Positions 41,656 to 51,053 are shown, numbered from the stretch's first letter. The stretch is 64,000 nt of DNA from Mycobacterium shimoidei (GCA_002101905.1 LQPU01000028.1:124001-188000), one strand, 5' to 3'. The notes: generated by a model from the letters alone, not told the origin. Numbers and translations: made by a program.

Positions 41656-43410
41656 ATGGGTGTTCATCGCAGGCATCGGGTGGGTCAACGGCCACACAAA
41701 GCCGGTGCGGTTCGGGGCCGACTGGTTGGAGCCGGCACCGCTTTGGGCGGGTTCTTCGTGTTGGCGATGGCCCCGTTGGCGTCGGCGCCGCCAGCTAAGG
41801 CCGACCTACTGGATGTGATCTTTGATCCGATCTTCGAACCGTTGCCGGAGCTGGTGAGTCTGGATCCCGGTTTGAGCCTGGACGCCGCCGGTGTGGATCT
41901 GTCGCCCGGCTTCGACTGGAGCAGCTTCTTCGACCCGAGCGGTCTTGATTGGGGAGCCGCTGCCGCTGTTCCCGCATCGGACCCGACCGCGTGGTTCGAG
42001 CAGTTCGTGTACCTGCCCATGCACGACGCCATGCAGGACTGGATCACCAGCCCGCTCGGCCAGCAGGTCAACGCCCTGATCAACCTGACCTTTGGGGTTT
42101 TTCTGATCGGCAACGGCGCCGACGGAACGTCTGAGCACCAGAGCGGTGGTCCTGGCGGACTGTTGTTCGGCGACGGCGGTGACGGTTTCCATGATCCCAC
42201 CGGGGCCGGTGGTGCTCCCGGCGGCGACGCCGGAATGTTCGGTAACGGCGGCGACGGGGGGGACGGCGGCACCAGCGGTGGTACCGGCGGGGCCGGCGGT
42301 TGGCTGATGGGCATCGGCGGTACCGGCGGGGACGGCGGGAACGGCGGGACCAACGGGATGGGCGACGGCGGCGGGCTCGGCGGGACCGGCGGCTTCGCGC
42401 GGGGCCTCATCTTCGGGCGCGGCGGGGACGGCGGCAACGGTGGTCACGGCGGTGCCGGCGGCACTATCTCAGGAAATGGCGGCGATGGCGGCTTCGGCGG
42501 TACTGGTGGTTCCGCTATGGGGTTGGGGAACATCTTGTCCGACAACGTCGGCAACGGTGGTGACGGCGGTCGCGGCGGCAACGGTGGTGACGCCACCGGT
42601 GCGGGTCACGTCGCCGGCCGAGGCGGTGGCGGGGGCTACGGTGCTGGCGGTGCCATCGGCGGTGACGGCGGCACCGGTGGCGATGGCGGTAATGGCATTA
42701 GCGGCGCCAGCGGGGCGGTCGGCGGAGCCGGCGGCCGCGGTGGGGAAGGCCTGCTGGCCAGCGGAACCGGGGGCAGCGGCGGCTGGGGCGGCGGCGACGA
42801 CCGCGGTGGTCAGGGCGGCGCGGGTGGCGCGGGTGGATCGAGCGGCAGCGGCTTCAGCCGGGGAGCCGCTGGCGGGGGCGGCGGCGGTGTCGGCCAGGCC
42901 GGGGGTACCGGCGGCACCGGCGGGAAGGGCGGCGACGGCGGGAATGGGACCGGTGCGCTGCGAGGCACCTTTCTCCACCCCGTCTTCGGAGGTTACGGCG
43001 GCTGGGGCGCCCAGGGTGGCACCGGTGGCACGGGCATCGGTCCCGGCGGAATCGGCGGCACCGGCGGCACCGGCGGGAACGGCGGCGACGGCATCGGCAC
43101 CGCCAACGGATTGGGCGTCGGCGGCGCCGGAGGGTACGGCGGGAACGGCGGGGACGGCATCGGCGGCACCGGCAGCCCTGGTGGAACCGGCGGGGACGGC
43201 GGTATCGGCAACCTCGGCACCGGCGGCAGCGGAGGACACGGCGGTCACGGCGGACTCCCCGGACCGAATGGCGACGGCAGCGGCGGTACCGGTGGCGACG
43301 GTGGCAGCGGCAGCAACGGCCAATCCGGCGGCAACGGGAGTCCCGGCGGAGATGGCAGCGCCGACGGCACCCCCGGAACACCCGGTAGCCCAGGCCAAAA
43401 CAACGGATAA
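41656..43410 (+). CDS. PGRS-type Gly-Gly-X repeat protein with a signal peptide instead of a PE domain
   Basis: A 584-residue protein. Residues 1-49 form a basic start, a hydrophobic core (GTALGGFFVLAMAPLA) and an AKA cleavage motif followed by DLLDVIFDPI, so Sec export is likely. Residues 50-150 are an acidic/aromatic linker ending in FGVFLIGNGADGTS, which resembles the linker of PE_PGRS proteins. Residues 155-584 are GGXGGX repeats (PGRS), known to form polyglycine-II-like sheets that bind calcium in some proteins. No PE domain is present, so ESX-5 export is not expected. The ATG has CAGGAGC upstream. Confidence 0.9.
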   Translation: MGVHRRHRVGQRPHKAGAVRGRLVGAGTALGGFFVLAMAPLASAPPAKADLLDVIFDPIFEPLPELVSLDPGLSLDAAGVDLSPGFDWSSFFDPSGLDWGAAAAVPASDPTAWFEQFVYLPMHDAMQDWITSPLGQQVNALINLTFGVFLIGNGADGTSEHQSGGPGGLLFGDGGDGFHDPTGAGGAPGGDAGMFGNGGDGGDGGTSGGTGGAGGWLMGIGGTGGDGGNGGTNGMGDGGGLGGTGGFARGLIFGRGGDGGNGGHGGAGGTISGNGGDGGFGGTGGSAMGLGNILSDNVGNGGDGGRGGNGGDATGAGHVAGRGGGGGYGAGGAIGGDGGTGGDGGNGISGASGAVGGAGGRGGEGLLASGTGGSGGWGGGDDRGGQGGAGGAGGSSGSGFSRGAAGGGGGGVGQAGGTGGTGGKGGDGGNGTGALRGTFLHPVFGGYGGWGAQGGTGGTGIGPGGIGGTGGTGGNGGDGIGTANGLGVGGAGGYGGNGGDGIGGTGSPGGTGGDGGIGNLGTGGSGGHGGHGGLPGPNGDGSGGTGGDGGSGSNGQSGGNGSPGGDGSADGTPGTPGSPGQNNG

Positions 43411-43524
43411 TCCGCGGGCTTACGCCAGTTGCCTACGACAGCAACGCATCCCGGGTGATGCGAGGGTTCCAGCTCCGGTGAACGTAGAGCGAGGACGCCG
43501 ACGATGCTGACGGTTCGCTGCGAG

Positions 43525-44079
43525 CTAGGCCTCGTCGCCGTAGGGCGGACCAAGGAATCGCTGCAGCATCTGGTACTCAGCGTCGGGATCCCTCATGGGC
43601 CAGGTCCATAGTGCCAAGAAGACGCGAATCAGCCACTGCTGCGCGAGGGGGTCGGGCTCCTTTTGTCCAAGCATCTCGGCTGCGAACTCCGCGATGACCT
43701 CAGACGTGGTCAGCCAGTCGCTTTCGACGGGCGGATGGGCGGAGCGGAGAGCCTTGGTCAACGGGTCGGACCGGGCGCGCTCCAACGCCAACGCCATCGC
43801 CTCCACCACCCGCTCCGCACCGGTGAGTCCGCTGATGGCTTCCCGCACTGTTTCGACGGTGCGGGCCGCGTGGATACCGACGACGGCGTCGCGGATCGTG
43901 GTCTTACCGCCGGCGTGCCGGTAGATCGTGGCGGGCGAGCAGTGCACCTCCGCTGCCAACGCATCGATGGTGAAAGCCTCCCATCCACGACGGGCGATCA
44001 GATCGGCGGCTGCGGCGTGTATGCGTTTGGTTGACTCGGAACCTCGATCTTGACCGACCAACCAATCGGTACCAGCCAT
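43525..44079 (-). CDS. TetR-family regulator, divergent from a P450
   Basis: A 184-residue TetR protein with a helix-turn-helix at about residues 35-70 (IDALAAEVHCSPATIYRHAGG). The ATG at 44079 is chosen because GAGGAGA lies upstream and MAGTDWLVG leads into the DNA-binding domain; the longer frame runs into the P450 promoter. The palindrome at 44122-44134 between the two genes is a likely operator controlling both. Confidence 0.9.
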   Translation of the reverse strand: MAGTDWLVGQDRGSESTKRIHAAAADLIARRGWEAFTIDALAAEVHCSPATIYRHAGGKTTIRDAVVGIHAARTVETVREAISGLTGAERVVEAMALALERARSDPLTKALRSAHPPVESDWLTTSEVIAEFAAEMLGQKEPDPLAQQWLIRVFLALWTWPMRDPDAEYQMLQRFLGPPYGDEA

Positions 44080-44121
44080 TCCGCAGGCGTCTCCTCTCGC
44101 CGGCAGCCTTCGGGCTATGTC

Positions 44122-44134
44122 TCTCACGATGAGA
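44122..44134. promoter_or_regulatory. Operator candidate between TetR and P450
   Basis: TCTCA (44122-44126) and TGAGA (44130-44134) are perfect inverted arms around CGA. The half-site TCTCA recurs at about 44151-44155, closer to the P450. Confidence 0.5.
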
Positions 44135-44159
44135 AGGACAGCGCCAATTCTCTCACGGA

Positions 44160-45488
44160 ATGCGCAGCTTAGGGCCCGCTCGCGAGAAGGCCTTGCCCGG
44201 CCGCGCCGGGAAAGGCATTTCAACTTCCTCCGGCGGCGTTGACGGCCTCGACCGGGAGACCAACGCTAGAACCGTGGCGATCTTGGATGACCCTGCTCAG
44301 TTCTTCGGATTTGACGCCATACAGGATCCGTACCCGCTCTACGAGCGCATGCGGTCTGAAGCACCGGTGCATCGCATCGGCGAGTCGGACTTCTACGCAG
44401 TCTGCGGCTGGAACGCATTGGTCGAGGCGGTCAACCGGGTTGAGGATTTCTCCTCCAATCTCACCGCGACCGTGGTGTACGACCACAACGGCTCGGTGAA
44501 CGCGTTTCCCATGATGCCGCTCGGCGACCCGTCGCACGCGCTCGCCACCGCCGACGATCCCGTACACGCCGTGCATCGCAAGATTCTGTTGCCGCACCTG
44601 TCGGCCAGACGAGTCCAGGCGATCGAGGAGTTCGCGGAGGAAACAGCGCACCAGCTGTGGTCAGAATCGATCAACGACGGGCGGATCGAATGGATGAGCG
44701 CCATTGCCAACCGGCTTCCGATGAAGGTGGTCGCTCAGCTGCTCGGCCTGCCCCACGACGATGTGGAAAAGCTCATCAGACTGGGATACGCCACCACCAC
44801 GCTGCTGGACGGGATCGTTACCCCCGAGCAACTCGAAGCCGCAGGTCTTGCGGCAATGGAACTGGGCGGCTACGTGCTCGAACACTTCGAAGCGGCGGCC
44901 ACCGATCCACAACCGGGACTGATCAGCGACCTCGCTGCCCGGTGCGCCTCAGGCGAGGTGGAACAGCGGGTCGCGTTGAGCATCATGCTCACGCTCTTCA
45001 GCGCAGCCGGCGAATCCACGGCCTCGCTGCTCGGCAGCGCCGCATGGGTTCTCGTCAGCCAACCCGACATACAAAAACAGGTCCGCGAAGATCGCGACCT
45101 TCTGGTGCCCTTCATCGAGGAGACGCTGCGCTACGAGCCACCATTTCGGGGCCACTACCGCCACGTGCTGCACGACACCACGCTTGGCGGCGTCGACCTG
45201 CCCGCCAACTCACATCTGCTGCTGTTATGGGGATCAGCCAATCGCGATGCCGCGCAATTTGATTCACCGGGTGAGTTCCGGCTCGACCGTGGCAGCAGCA
45301 AGGGACACGTCACGTTCGGCAAGGGTGCTCATTTCTGTGTAGGCGCAGCGCTGGCCCGACTGGAGGCCCGGATCGTACTGCGCATGCTGCTCGAGCAAAC
45401 CGAATGGATCGAGGCTGCCGACGTCGGGAACTGGTTGAGCAGCATCTTGGTCCGCAGATTGGAACGTCTGGAACTGGCTGTCCAATGA
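44160..45488 (+). CDS. Cytochrome P450
   Basis: A P450 of up to 442 residues with TLFSAAGESTASLL (I helix) near residue 280, EETLRYEPP (ExxR) near residue 320, and the heme loop VTFGKGAHFCVGAALARLE near residue 380. Conserved P450 sequence begins at about residue 40 (ILDDPAQFFGFD). The true start is uncertain: the ATG at 44160, or the GTG at 44274. It is controlled by the divergent TetR. It ends 146 bp before the converging SnoaL-like gene, and a short GC-rich hairpin (CCCGC/GCGGG) near 45512-45528 may terminate it. Confidence 0.92.
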   Translation: MRSLGPAREKALPGRAGKGISTSSGGVDGLDRETNARTVAILDDPAQFFGFDAIQDPYPLYERMRSEAPVHRIGESDFYAVCGWNALVEAVNRVEDFSSNLTATVVYDHNGSVNAFPMMPLGDPSHALATADDPVHAVHRKILLPHLSARRVQAIEEFAEETAHQLWSESINDGRIEWMSAIANRLPMKVVAQLLGLPHDDVEKLIRLGYATTTLLDGIVTPEQLEAAGLAAMELGGYVLEHFEAAATDPQPGLISDLAARCASGEVEQRVALSIMLTLFSAAGESTASLLGSAAWVLVSQPDIQKQVREDRDLLVPFIEETLRYEPPFRGHYRHVLHDTTLGGVDLPANSHLLLLWGSANRDAAQFDSPGEFRLDRGSSKGHVTFGKGAHFCVGAALARLEARIVLRMLLEQTEWIEAADVGNWLSSILVRRLERLELAVQ

Positions 45489-45634
45489 CCGTGGTTCAGC
45501 TCCCGCGAGATCCCGCGCAGGATGCGGGGCGTTGATCAAGATCTACGGCAAGAGAGCGCTGCGGATAGACGTCGCGACGGGCAGTGAGTCGCGTCTCGAG
45601 AGTCCTGGCGTGCGCTACACCGGCGGAAGCTGCA

Positions 45635-46051
45635 TCAATCGACGTCGATGAGAAGGTGGGTAAGCCGGAGCTCCGCGATCCGCCACTGTCCGTCGCATCG
45701 GACCCATCGGTCATGGTAATGACCGTAGGCGGTCAACCCCGTCCCGTTGTTCCACTTGACCCGCTCCTGAGCCGCCCAGATGACGCGGGCCGCCCCATCG
45801 CCGTCGAGGTGAAACTCCGGGCTGTGCACCTGGTGGACCGTGACCGCTTCTGTCACAGATGTCTGCACTGCCTGAAGCGCGGCGTCGCGTCCGATGATCG
45901 GCGGCACCGCGTCGCCGCCGCCCAGGTCGAACACGATGTCCTCAGTCATCAATTCCGCCAATCCGGCCCAGTCCTTGGCGTCCATCAACCGGCAGTATCG
46001 GGATTTCGCCTGCTCCAACTCGAAACATGTCTGAAGGTCGGTTTGCAACAT
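45635..46051 (-). CDS. SnoaL-like domain protein
   Basis: A 138-residue protein of the NTF2/SnoaL fold, opening with a helix (FELEQAKSRYCRLMDAKDWAGLAELM) and TEDIVFDLGGG, then VHQVHSPEFHL near residue 75, and ending in a strand (QWRIAELRLTHLL). Members include dehydratases, isomerases and ring-oxygenase beta subunits. Its place 65 bp after a thiolase in a leftward operon with a Rieske oxygenase suggests a dehydratase or isomerase step, or a small subunit of the oxygenase. The sequence alone does not decide. Confidence 0.82.
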   Translation of the reverse strand: MLQTDLQTCFELEQAKSRYCRLMDAKDWAGLAELMTEDIVFDLGGGDAVPPIIGRDAALQAVQTSVTEAVTVHQVHSPEFHLDGDGAARVIWAAQERVKWNNGTGLTAYGHYHDRWVRCDGQWRIAELRLTHLLIDVD

Positions 46052-46116
46052 GGTTCCTCTCGTTTACGAATGCGTGCCTCATGCCGGTCGAAGCACGCGC
46101 GGGATCTCTTCCAGCC

Positions 46117-47295
46117 CTATCGCGTTCGTCGAAGCAGCATGGCTGTGGTTCCGCTGTTGGCAGCCCCCACCCCGACCGCGGCCAGCGAGAGGTCGTCAAC
46201 CTGCCGGTCGCCTGCTTCGGCCCGGATCTGCAAACACGCCTCGTAGAGGTGACCGAACCCGTGCAGCCGACCGCCGGACAATTGGCCGCCGGCGGTGTTG
46301 ATCGGCAGGTCACCGCCAAGCGAGATGCGTGCCGGGTCGGCAATGAAGTCACCGGACTCGCCCACCTTGCAGAAGCCGAAATCTTCCAACCAACACAGCA
46401 CGAATACGCTGAACCCGTCGTACAACGACGCGTAACCGACGTCGACCACGGTGAAATCCGTTCGGTCCCAGATGGTCGACCAACGCGAACTGATCCGGGT
46501 GATGTCCTCGCCGCCCTCCCAGGTGAAACGGTCGTGATGAGCGCAGTCCAGCGACTCGACCGTGACCGCGTGATGATCCAGTGCCCGAGCGTGTTCGGCC
46601 CGCGAGATGACGAAGGCGGTCGCTCCGTCGCAGGCGATGTCGCAGTCATACATGCACAACGGCTCGGAGACCATCCGCGCATTCAGGTAGGTATCAAGAT
46701 CAAGTTGATCCGTGTAGATCGCCGACGGGCTTCGTTGCGCATTGGCGCGCTCGACGATCGCAACCGAGGCGAGCTGTTCGCGCGTCAAGCCATATCGAAT
46801 CATCCTGGCGCGCAACTGCATTGCGGCTAGATTGGCCGCAGAGACGCCGTAAGGCAGCTGCCAGGCCATCATCCCGCTTGGCCGACCACCACCGGCGCCA
46901 TAGCCTTGTCGCCGGCCCGCGCCCTGGGCGGTGCCCTCCCAGATGCTGCGCCAGCACAACACATGGTTGGCCAAGCCACCCGCGACGGCGAGCATCGCAT
47001 CGACCACGGCGCCCAGCTGACCCGGCGATTCCACGCCTCCGGCAACCCAGTTCGGCTTGATTCCCAGCGTGTCGTGGACCTCCCTCAAGGACGCCCCGGA
47101 AAACCCCCGTCCCGCCTGCGACGCTCCCGGATACGTGGTCAACCCGTCGATCTCGGCAAGCGTGAGCCCGGCGTCCTCGACGGCAGCCAGGCACGCGTCG
47201 GCGGTGAGTTGCAGCGGGTCGCGGCCCAGCCGCCGTCCGACCGCGGATTGGCCGACCCCACTGATGACGACCTTGTCGGCAAGGGGTGAGGCCAT
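46117..47295 (-). CDS. SCP2-type thiolase / Ltp-like protein
   Basis: A 392-residue thiolase-superfamily protein with VVISGVGQSAVGRRLGR at the N-terminus, MYDCDIACDGATAFV near residue 215, and LYDGFSVFV near residue 305. The C-terminal NTAGGQLSGGRLHGFGHLYEA lies near residue 345. Like the other Ltp-type proteins here it lacks the nucleophilic Cys context of classical thiolases. Its ATG overlaps the stop of a DUF35 gene (ATGA at 47295), so the two are made together and probably form one complex, comparable to Ltp2-ChsH2-type retro-aldolases. Confidence 0.88.
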   Translation of the reverse strand: MASPLADKVVISGVGQSAVGRRLGRDPLQLTADACLAAVEDAGLTLAEIDGLTTYPGASQAGRGFSGASLREVHDTLGIKPNWVAGGVESPGQLGAVVDAMLAVAGGLANHVLCWRSIWEGTAQGAGRRQGYGAGGGRPSGMMAWQLPYGVSAANLAAMQLRARMIRYGLTREQLASVAIVERANAQRSPSAIYTDQLDLDTYLNARMVSEPLCMYDCDIACDGATAFVISRAEHARALDHHAVTVESLDCAHHDRFTWEGGEDITRISSRWSTIWDRTDFTVVDVGYASLYDGFSVFVLCWLEDFGFCKVGESGDFIADPARISLGGDLPINTAGGQLSGGRLHGFGHLYEACLQIRAEAGDRQVDDLSLAAVGVGAANSGTTAMLLRRTR

Positions 47296-47717
47296 CAGAG
47301 GTCCGGCTCGAACAGCGGGATGAACACCTCGTCGCCACCGTCGGTGTGCCGTTCGAAGATGACGCGCACCGGCATTCCGACAGTAACGTCCTCGGGCCGC
47401 ACGTTCACGACGTTCGTCAGCACCCGAACGCGGCTGTCCTCAACCGGATTCACGAACGCCACCAGGTAGGGCGGCGCGAACCCCGGGAAGAACGGATGCT
47501 CGTTGACGGTCCACGTCTCGACTCTCCCCCGGCCGCTGAGCGCCACGTACTCGAGAACGCCGTGATCGTGCGGGCAACGCAGGGCGGGCGGATGGACCAG
47601 ACGCTCGCAGTCGAGGCAGCGCTGCAGCCGCCACGTTCCGTCGGCGCCGCCCGTCCAATACGGCCGGTTCAGCTCGGTGAGCACCGGCACCGGCCGCTGC
47701 TGTATCGCCTCACTCAC
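47295..47717 (-). CDS. DUF35 OB-fold zinc-ribbon protein
   Basis: A 140-residue protein: an N-terminal helix (VLTELNRPYWTGG), a zinc ribbon (RCLDCERLVHPPALRCPHDHG, residues 32-52, with one His in the ligand set), and an OB-fold (GRGRVETWTVNEHPFFPGF). The start is the GTG at 47717, overlapping the Rieske gene stop (GTGA). It is coupled downstream to the thiolase at 47295 and is its likely acyl-CoA-binding partner. Confidence 0.88.
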   Translation of the reverse strand: MSEAIQQRPVPVLTELNRPYWTGGADGTWRLQRCLDCERLVHPPALRCPHDHGVLEYVALSGRGRVETWTVNEHPFFPGFAPPYLVAFVNPVEDSRVRVLTNVVNVRPEDVTVGMPVRVIFERHTDGGDEVFIPLFEPDL

Positions 47718-49096
47718 CGCTCGTCGACACCGAAGATGAACCGATCGGCGATCGCGTGCTCGTTGCGGATCGACATCTCCTGCGCGGTGTTGAGCCAAAG
47801 GCCATCGAAACCGTTCGAGTGCATACCCGCGTGGATGGCGGCGATGTTCTCCAGGTCCTGTGTCGGGAGCTCGCCCCAGCCATCGTGATCCTGCCAGCGC
47901 TCGAACTCCTGCCAACCGGTCTCGGGTACCTCACCGGAAGCGAAATGCTCGAGCGAGAACATCTCGAACGTGCACCTATTCGGGTCCTGCGCGTCGGGCA
48001 GCATCCTGTACCCGAGCAGACACGACTTCTCGACGAGGATGACCAACGTGGGAAAGATGTGCCAGTCGCCGTTGCCCGCGAAATACTCCTCCATCGACAT
48101 CCGCGGGAAGTCGACACCTTCGGCCAGCGCAAGTTCCTCGCACATCTGGTGGTACAGGACGAACGGCGGAATCTCGCTGGGCTCCATCGTCGCCAGCTTC
48201 TGCGCGGCCCGGTAGTCGCGCTCGGTGACCAACGCGTTGACCCCAAGGTAGTTGTATTGCATCGCGTTCGCGAACACCTCCGGCCGCGAAGCCTGTTCCT
48301 GGCGGCCCTTGTCGCGCTCGGCCGTGTCCGGGCGCTGGGTATAGATGAACCGGGAGTGGTTCTTATAGGCGATCGTCGGCGTGTACGGGGCGTACACGAA
48401 CTCCTGGGGTTGCGCAGGCTCGGTGGTCGGGCGAGGACTCTGCGCGGTGCGCAGCGTCTGCGGATGCGTGCCGGGCGTGTGGTAGCCCTCGATGAATGCA
48501 TCGATCACCGTCTTGTAGTTAGCGGGCAGCGTCGTGCGTTTGCGCCACCGATATCGCATGTCCTGCAAGCGAAACGGAGCCAACGCGGTGGGCAGCGGTT
48601 CCAGCCAGTCGAGAAGATCCGGCGGATCGGCGGCCATGCTGATGAACACCCAACCACCCCATACGCCGACGCGGACCGGCCTCAGCCCCCACTGCTCACG
48701 CGGCCGGTTGGCGAACTCCTCACGGCACGGCACAAAGGAGGACCGGCCGTCGAACGTGTAGCGCCAGCCGTGAAATCCGCACCGCAGACTCCCCTCGGTC
48801 GCGGTGCCGGTACCGCAGACGATCTTCATCCCCCGGTGCGCGCATGAGTTGTAGAACGCCTTGATGCCGCCGTCCTTCTGACGCACCACCACGATCGACT
48901 GCCTGCCGATGCAGTACTCGTAATAGCAACCGGGGTCGGGAATCTCCTCCTCGCGGCAGGCGGGCTGCCAGACCTGTGCGAAGAGCCGGTCCAGTTCGAG
49001 TTGCAGGAACTCCGGGTCGATGTAGCGGCTCTTGGGGACGAACGTCTCGCCGCAGGCGTACTTCTGCGGCACCCGGTGGGCCGTCAGCTCGGTCAT
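47714..49096 (-). CDS. Rieske non-heme iron oxygenase, alpha subunit
   Basis: A 460-residue ring-hydroxylating-type oxygenase. The Rieske [2Fe-2S] ligands are in NSCAHRG and LRCGFHGW (C-x-H and C-x2-H, residues 83-107). The mononuclear iron ligands are probably in VIDAFIEGYHTPGTHP near residues 190-205, with an Asp near residue 370. It needs a ferredoxin and reductase, which are not in the window. It lies between an SDR (20 bp upstream) and a DUF35/thiolase pair (overlapping), so it probably hydroxylates or cleaves an intermediate of the same pathway. Confidence 0.93.
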   Translation of the reverse strand: MTELTAHRVPQKYACGETFVPKSRYIDPEFLQLELDRLFAQVWQPACREEEIPDPGCYYEYCIGRQSIVVVRQKDGGIKAFYNSCAHRGMKIVCGTGTATEGSLRCGFHGWRYTFDGRSSFVPCREEFANRPREQWGLRPVRVGVWGGWVFISMAADPPDLLDWLEPLPTALAPFRLQDMRYRWRKRTTLPANYKTVIDAFIEGYHTPGTHPQTLRTAQSPRPTTEPAQPQEFVYAPYTPTIAYKNHSRFIYTQRPDTAERDKGRQEQASRPEVFANAMQYNYLGVNALVTERDYRAAQKLATMEPSEIPPFVLYHQMCEELALAEGVDFPRMSMEEYFAGNGDWHIFPTLVILVEKSCLLGYRMLPDAQDPNRCTFEMFSLEHFASGEVPETGWQEFERWQDHDGWGELPTQDLENIAAIHAGMHSNGFDGLWLNTAQEMSIRNEHAIADRFIFGVDER

Positions 49097-49116
49097 TCGT
49101 CACCTCATCGGTCAGG

Positions 49117-50022
49117 TCACTTGGCGGGTGGCTTGTCGAAGATGTTCGGCCACAGGACGGCCTCCTTGAACGACGACTCGATCTCGGTGAAGGCGGTGGG
49201 GATGTCCCACGTTCCGCTGGCGGAGACGATCTCGCGCTCGATGACGGGGTTCGACATCAGGCTGATGCGGCCGTTGCCGGCGAAGATGACCCGCCGATTC
49301 AGCCAGTCGGACTGCGCGCTGGCCAGGTAGACCACCGGCGGCACGCAGTTCTTCGGCGACAGCCGCACGTTGGAATCGGAGTAGTCCATGCTGCCACCGC
49401 CCTTGATGCCCTGCGTCATTCGGGTTCCGGCGATCGGTGCGATGGCGTTCGACGTGACGCCGTAGTTGCGCAGGGCGTTGGCGCAGGAGAACGTGAGGCC
49501 GACGATGCCCATCTTCGCGGCCGCATAGTTCGGTTGACTGGGCGCACCCTGCAGGCCGGACATCGAGGTGAAGTTGATAAGCCGGTACTGGCCGCCCCGG
49601 TTCTCCCGCCACCATGCGGCGGCATGCCGGGTGATGTTGAACGTGCCCTTCAGATGGACGGCGACGACGGCGTCCCAGTCCTGCTCGCTCATCTTGAAGA
49701 CCATGCCGTCGCGCAGGATGCCTGCGGCGTTGACCACCACGTCCAGACCGCCGAGCGTGTCGGCGGCGCGGCCGATCAAGTCCTCGCAGGCGGCGAAGTC
49801 CGTGATGTCGGTGGCGTCGGCGAACGCCTTGCCACCCTGCTGGTTGATGGCCGCGGCCACCGCCTCCACCGGCCCCGCGTCGTGCCCGGTGCCGTCGACC
49901 GCAACGCCGGCGTCGGAGACCAGGACGGTCGCCCCTTCGGCCGCCAATCCCTCGGCGACGGCGGCACCGATACCCCGCCCTGCACCGGTGACCAAAGCCG
50001 TCCTTCCGTCCAGTACGCCCAT
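49117..50022 (-). CDS. Short-chain dehydrogenase, first gene of the Rieske operon
   Basis: A 301-residue SDR with TGAGRGIGAA at residues 12-21, NAAGIL near residue 100, the catalytic Ser in NFTSMSG near residue 152, and YAAAK near residue 168. The length and the long C-terminal tail resemble the hydroxyacyl-CoA dehydrogenase part of MFE-2-type enzymes. The ATG has GAGGAGAGG upstream. It heads a leftward operon (SDR, Rieske, DUF35, thiolase, SnoaL-like) driven by a promoter at about 50046-50084. Confidence 0.9.
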   Translation of the reverse strand: MGVLDGRTALVTGAGRGIGAAVAEGLAAEGATVLVSDAGVAVDGTGHDAGPVEAVAAAINQQGGKAFADATDITDFAACEDLIGRAADTLGGLDVVVNAAGILRDGMVFKMSEQDWDAVVAVHLKGTFNITRHAAAWWRENRGGQYRLINFTSMSGLQGAPSQPNYAAAKMGIVGLTFSCANALRNYGVTSNAIAPIAGTRMTQGIKGGGSMDYSDSNVRLSPKNCVPPVVYLASAQSDWLNRRVIFAGNGRISLMSNPVIEREIVSASGTWDIPTAFTEIESSFKEAVLWPNIFDKPPAK

Positions 50023-50045
50023 CTACCTCTCCTCACCGCACGCTC

Positions 50046-50084
50046 ATCATACAGAACATCTAGACACCAGCTGTATATCTGTTC
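50046..50084 (-). promoter_or_regulatory. Promoter and operator half-site of the Rieske operon
   Basis: TATGAT (50051 to 50046) is a good -10 box, giving a start near 50039 and a short leader. The 13-mer TGTATATCTGTTC (50072-50084) is, as its reverse complement, identical to the left part of the palindrome at 51492-51514. A degenerate partner GAACAT lies at 50054-50059. The same regulator probably acts at both. Confidence 0.55.
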
Positions 50085-50087
50085 CAG

Positions 50088-50984
50088 CTATTCGAAGCCC
50101 CACTCCCGGTACCGGCGCTCGAGCTCGGCGAGCGCCTCACGGCCGCCCCTGGCCGACCGCTCTTTCATGAAGTTGAACTCGTCGTCGCGCCACGACAGAT
50201 TGCTGAACACGCTGTGCGCCATGGGAACCCAGTCCCCGAGCTGCGCCATGCCCACCGCATGCCAGAACGTGATCAACCCGTGCTTGCCGACCATCAGCCC
50301 GTCGGCCGAGTGGTGGGCGATCGCCCGCGCGTAGCGCAGCGCCTCGTCCCGCAGACCGTCGGCAGGCACCACCGACGCCGCCACCCCCCAGTCCCGCAGC
50401 TCCGCGGCGCGCACCTTCCGCCCGGTGATCATCGCCTCGTAGCCGCGGTTCGGGCCCAGCTTGAGCAGGATCAGCGGCATCGCGGTGGAGAACCCGGCGA
50501 ACCCGATCCGCGCCTGCGGCCGCGCCAGGTACATGTCGTCGGAGACGACCAGGATGTCGGCGGCCAGCGCCAGGTTCATCCCCGCTCCCAGCGTCGCACC
50601 CTGGCACGCGGCGATGACCGTCTTCGGAAACTCCAGCCAGTTGGTCAGGTGACGGTGCAACCGGCGGGCGTTGCCCATCCGTGCGGTCTGCGGCAGCTTC
50701 TTGCCCTTCTTCAGGCCGGCCTGTTCGACGGGCAGCCGCCGGACGTCGTCACCGCTGCAGAAGTCCTTGCCGTCGGCCGCCAGGATGAGGACCTTCACCT
50801 CGTCGTCGGCCTCGGCGCGGTCGAGGTGGGTCTTGAACAGGACATGCATGTCCGGCGACAGGATCGCGTTGCGGCGGTCGGGCCTGCTGATCGTGATCTG
50901 CGCGATGTGCGGTTCGACGACGTCGTAGCGCACCCAGTTCTCGTCGACCTCGAAGTCGCCCGTGGCCCGATCGTCAGCGCTCAC
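50088..50984 (-). CDS. Enoyl-CoA hydratase/isomerase (crotonase) family protein
   Basis: A 298-residue crotonase: VVEPHIAQITISRPDRRNAI near residue 25, KDFCSGDDVRR (first oxyanion loop) near residue 73, and GATLGAGMNLALAADILVVS (second loop) near residue 128. Neither catalytic Glu of classical hydratases is obvious; there is an Asp/Asp pair in the first loop. The start is a GTG at 50984. It is divergent from the SRPBCC gene and directly upstream of, but separated by a promoter from, the SDR-Rieske operon. Confidence 0.88.
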   Translation of the reverse strand: MSADDRATGDFEVDENWVRYDVVEPHIAQITISRPDRRNAILSPDMHVLFKTHLDRAEADDEVKVLILAADGKDFCSGDDVRRLPVEQAGLKKGKKLPQTARMGNARRLHRHLTNWLEFPKTVIAACQGATLGAGMNLALAADILVVSDDMYLARPQARIGFAGFSTAMPLILLKLGPNRGYEAMITGRKVRAAELRDWGVAASVVPADGLRDEALRYARAIAHHSADGLMVGKHGLITFWHAVGMAQLGDWVPMAHSVFSNLSWRDDEFNFMKERSARGGREALAELERRYREWGFE

Positions 50985-51053
50985 AACACCCCGATTTCAC
51001 CCAGCAGCAGATTGCACATCTGAACATATCCCGCTCTATTGTTACACAGGTGG

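Noticed and set aside
42150..43390. Possible CRISPR-like or tandem repeat array
   Set aside because: The periodicity is the GGX codon pattern of PGRS without constant repeat and spacer units.
41685..43398. Pro- and Ala-rich frames on both strands over the PGRS gene
   Set aside because: They are alternative readings of GGC/GGT repeats; the forward Gly-rich frame has the signal peptide and ribosome site.
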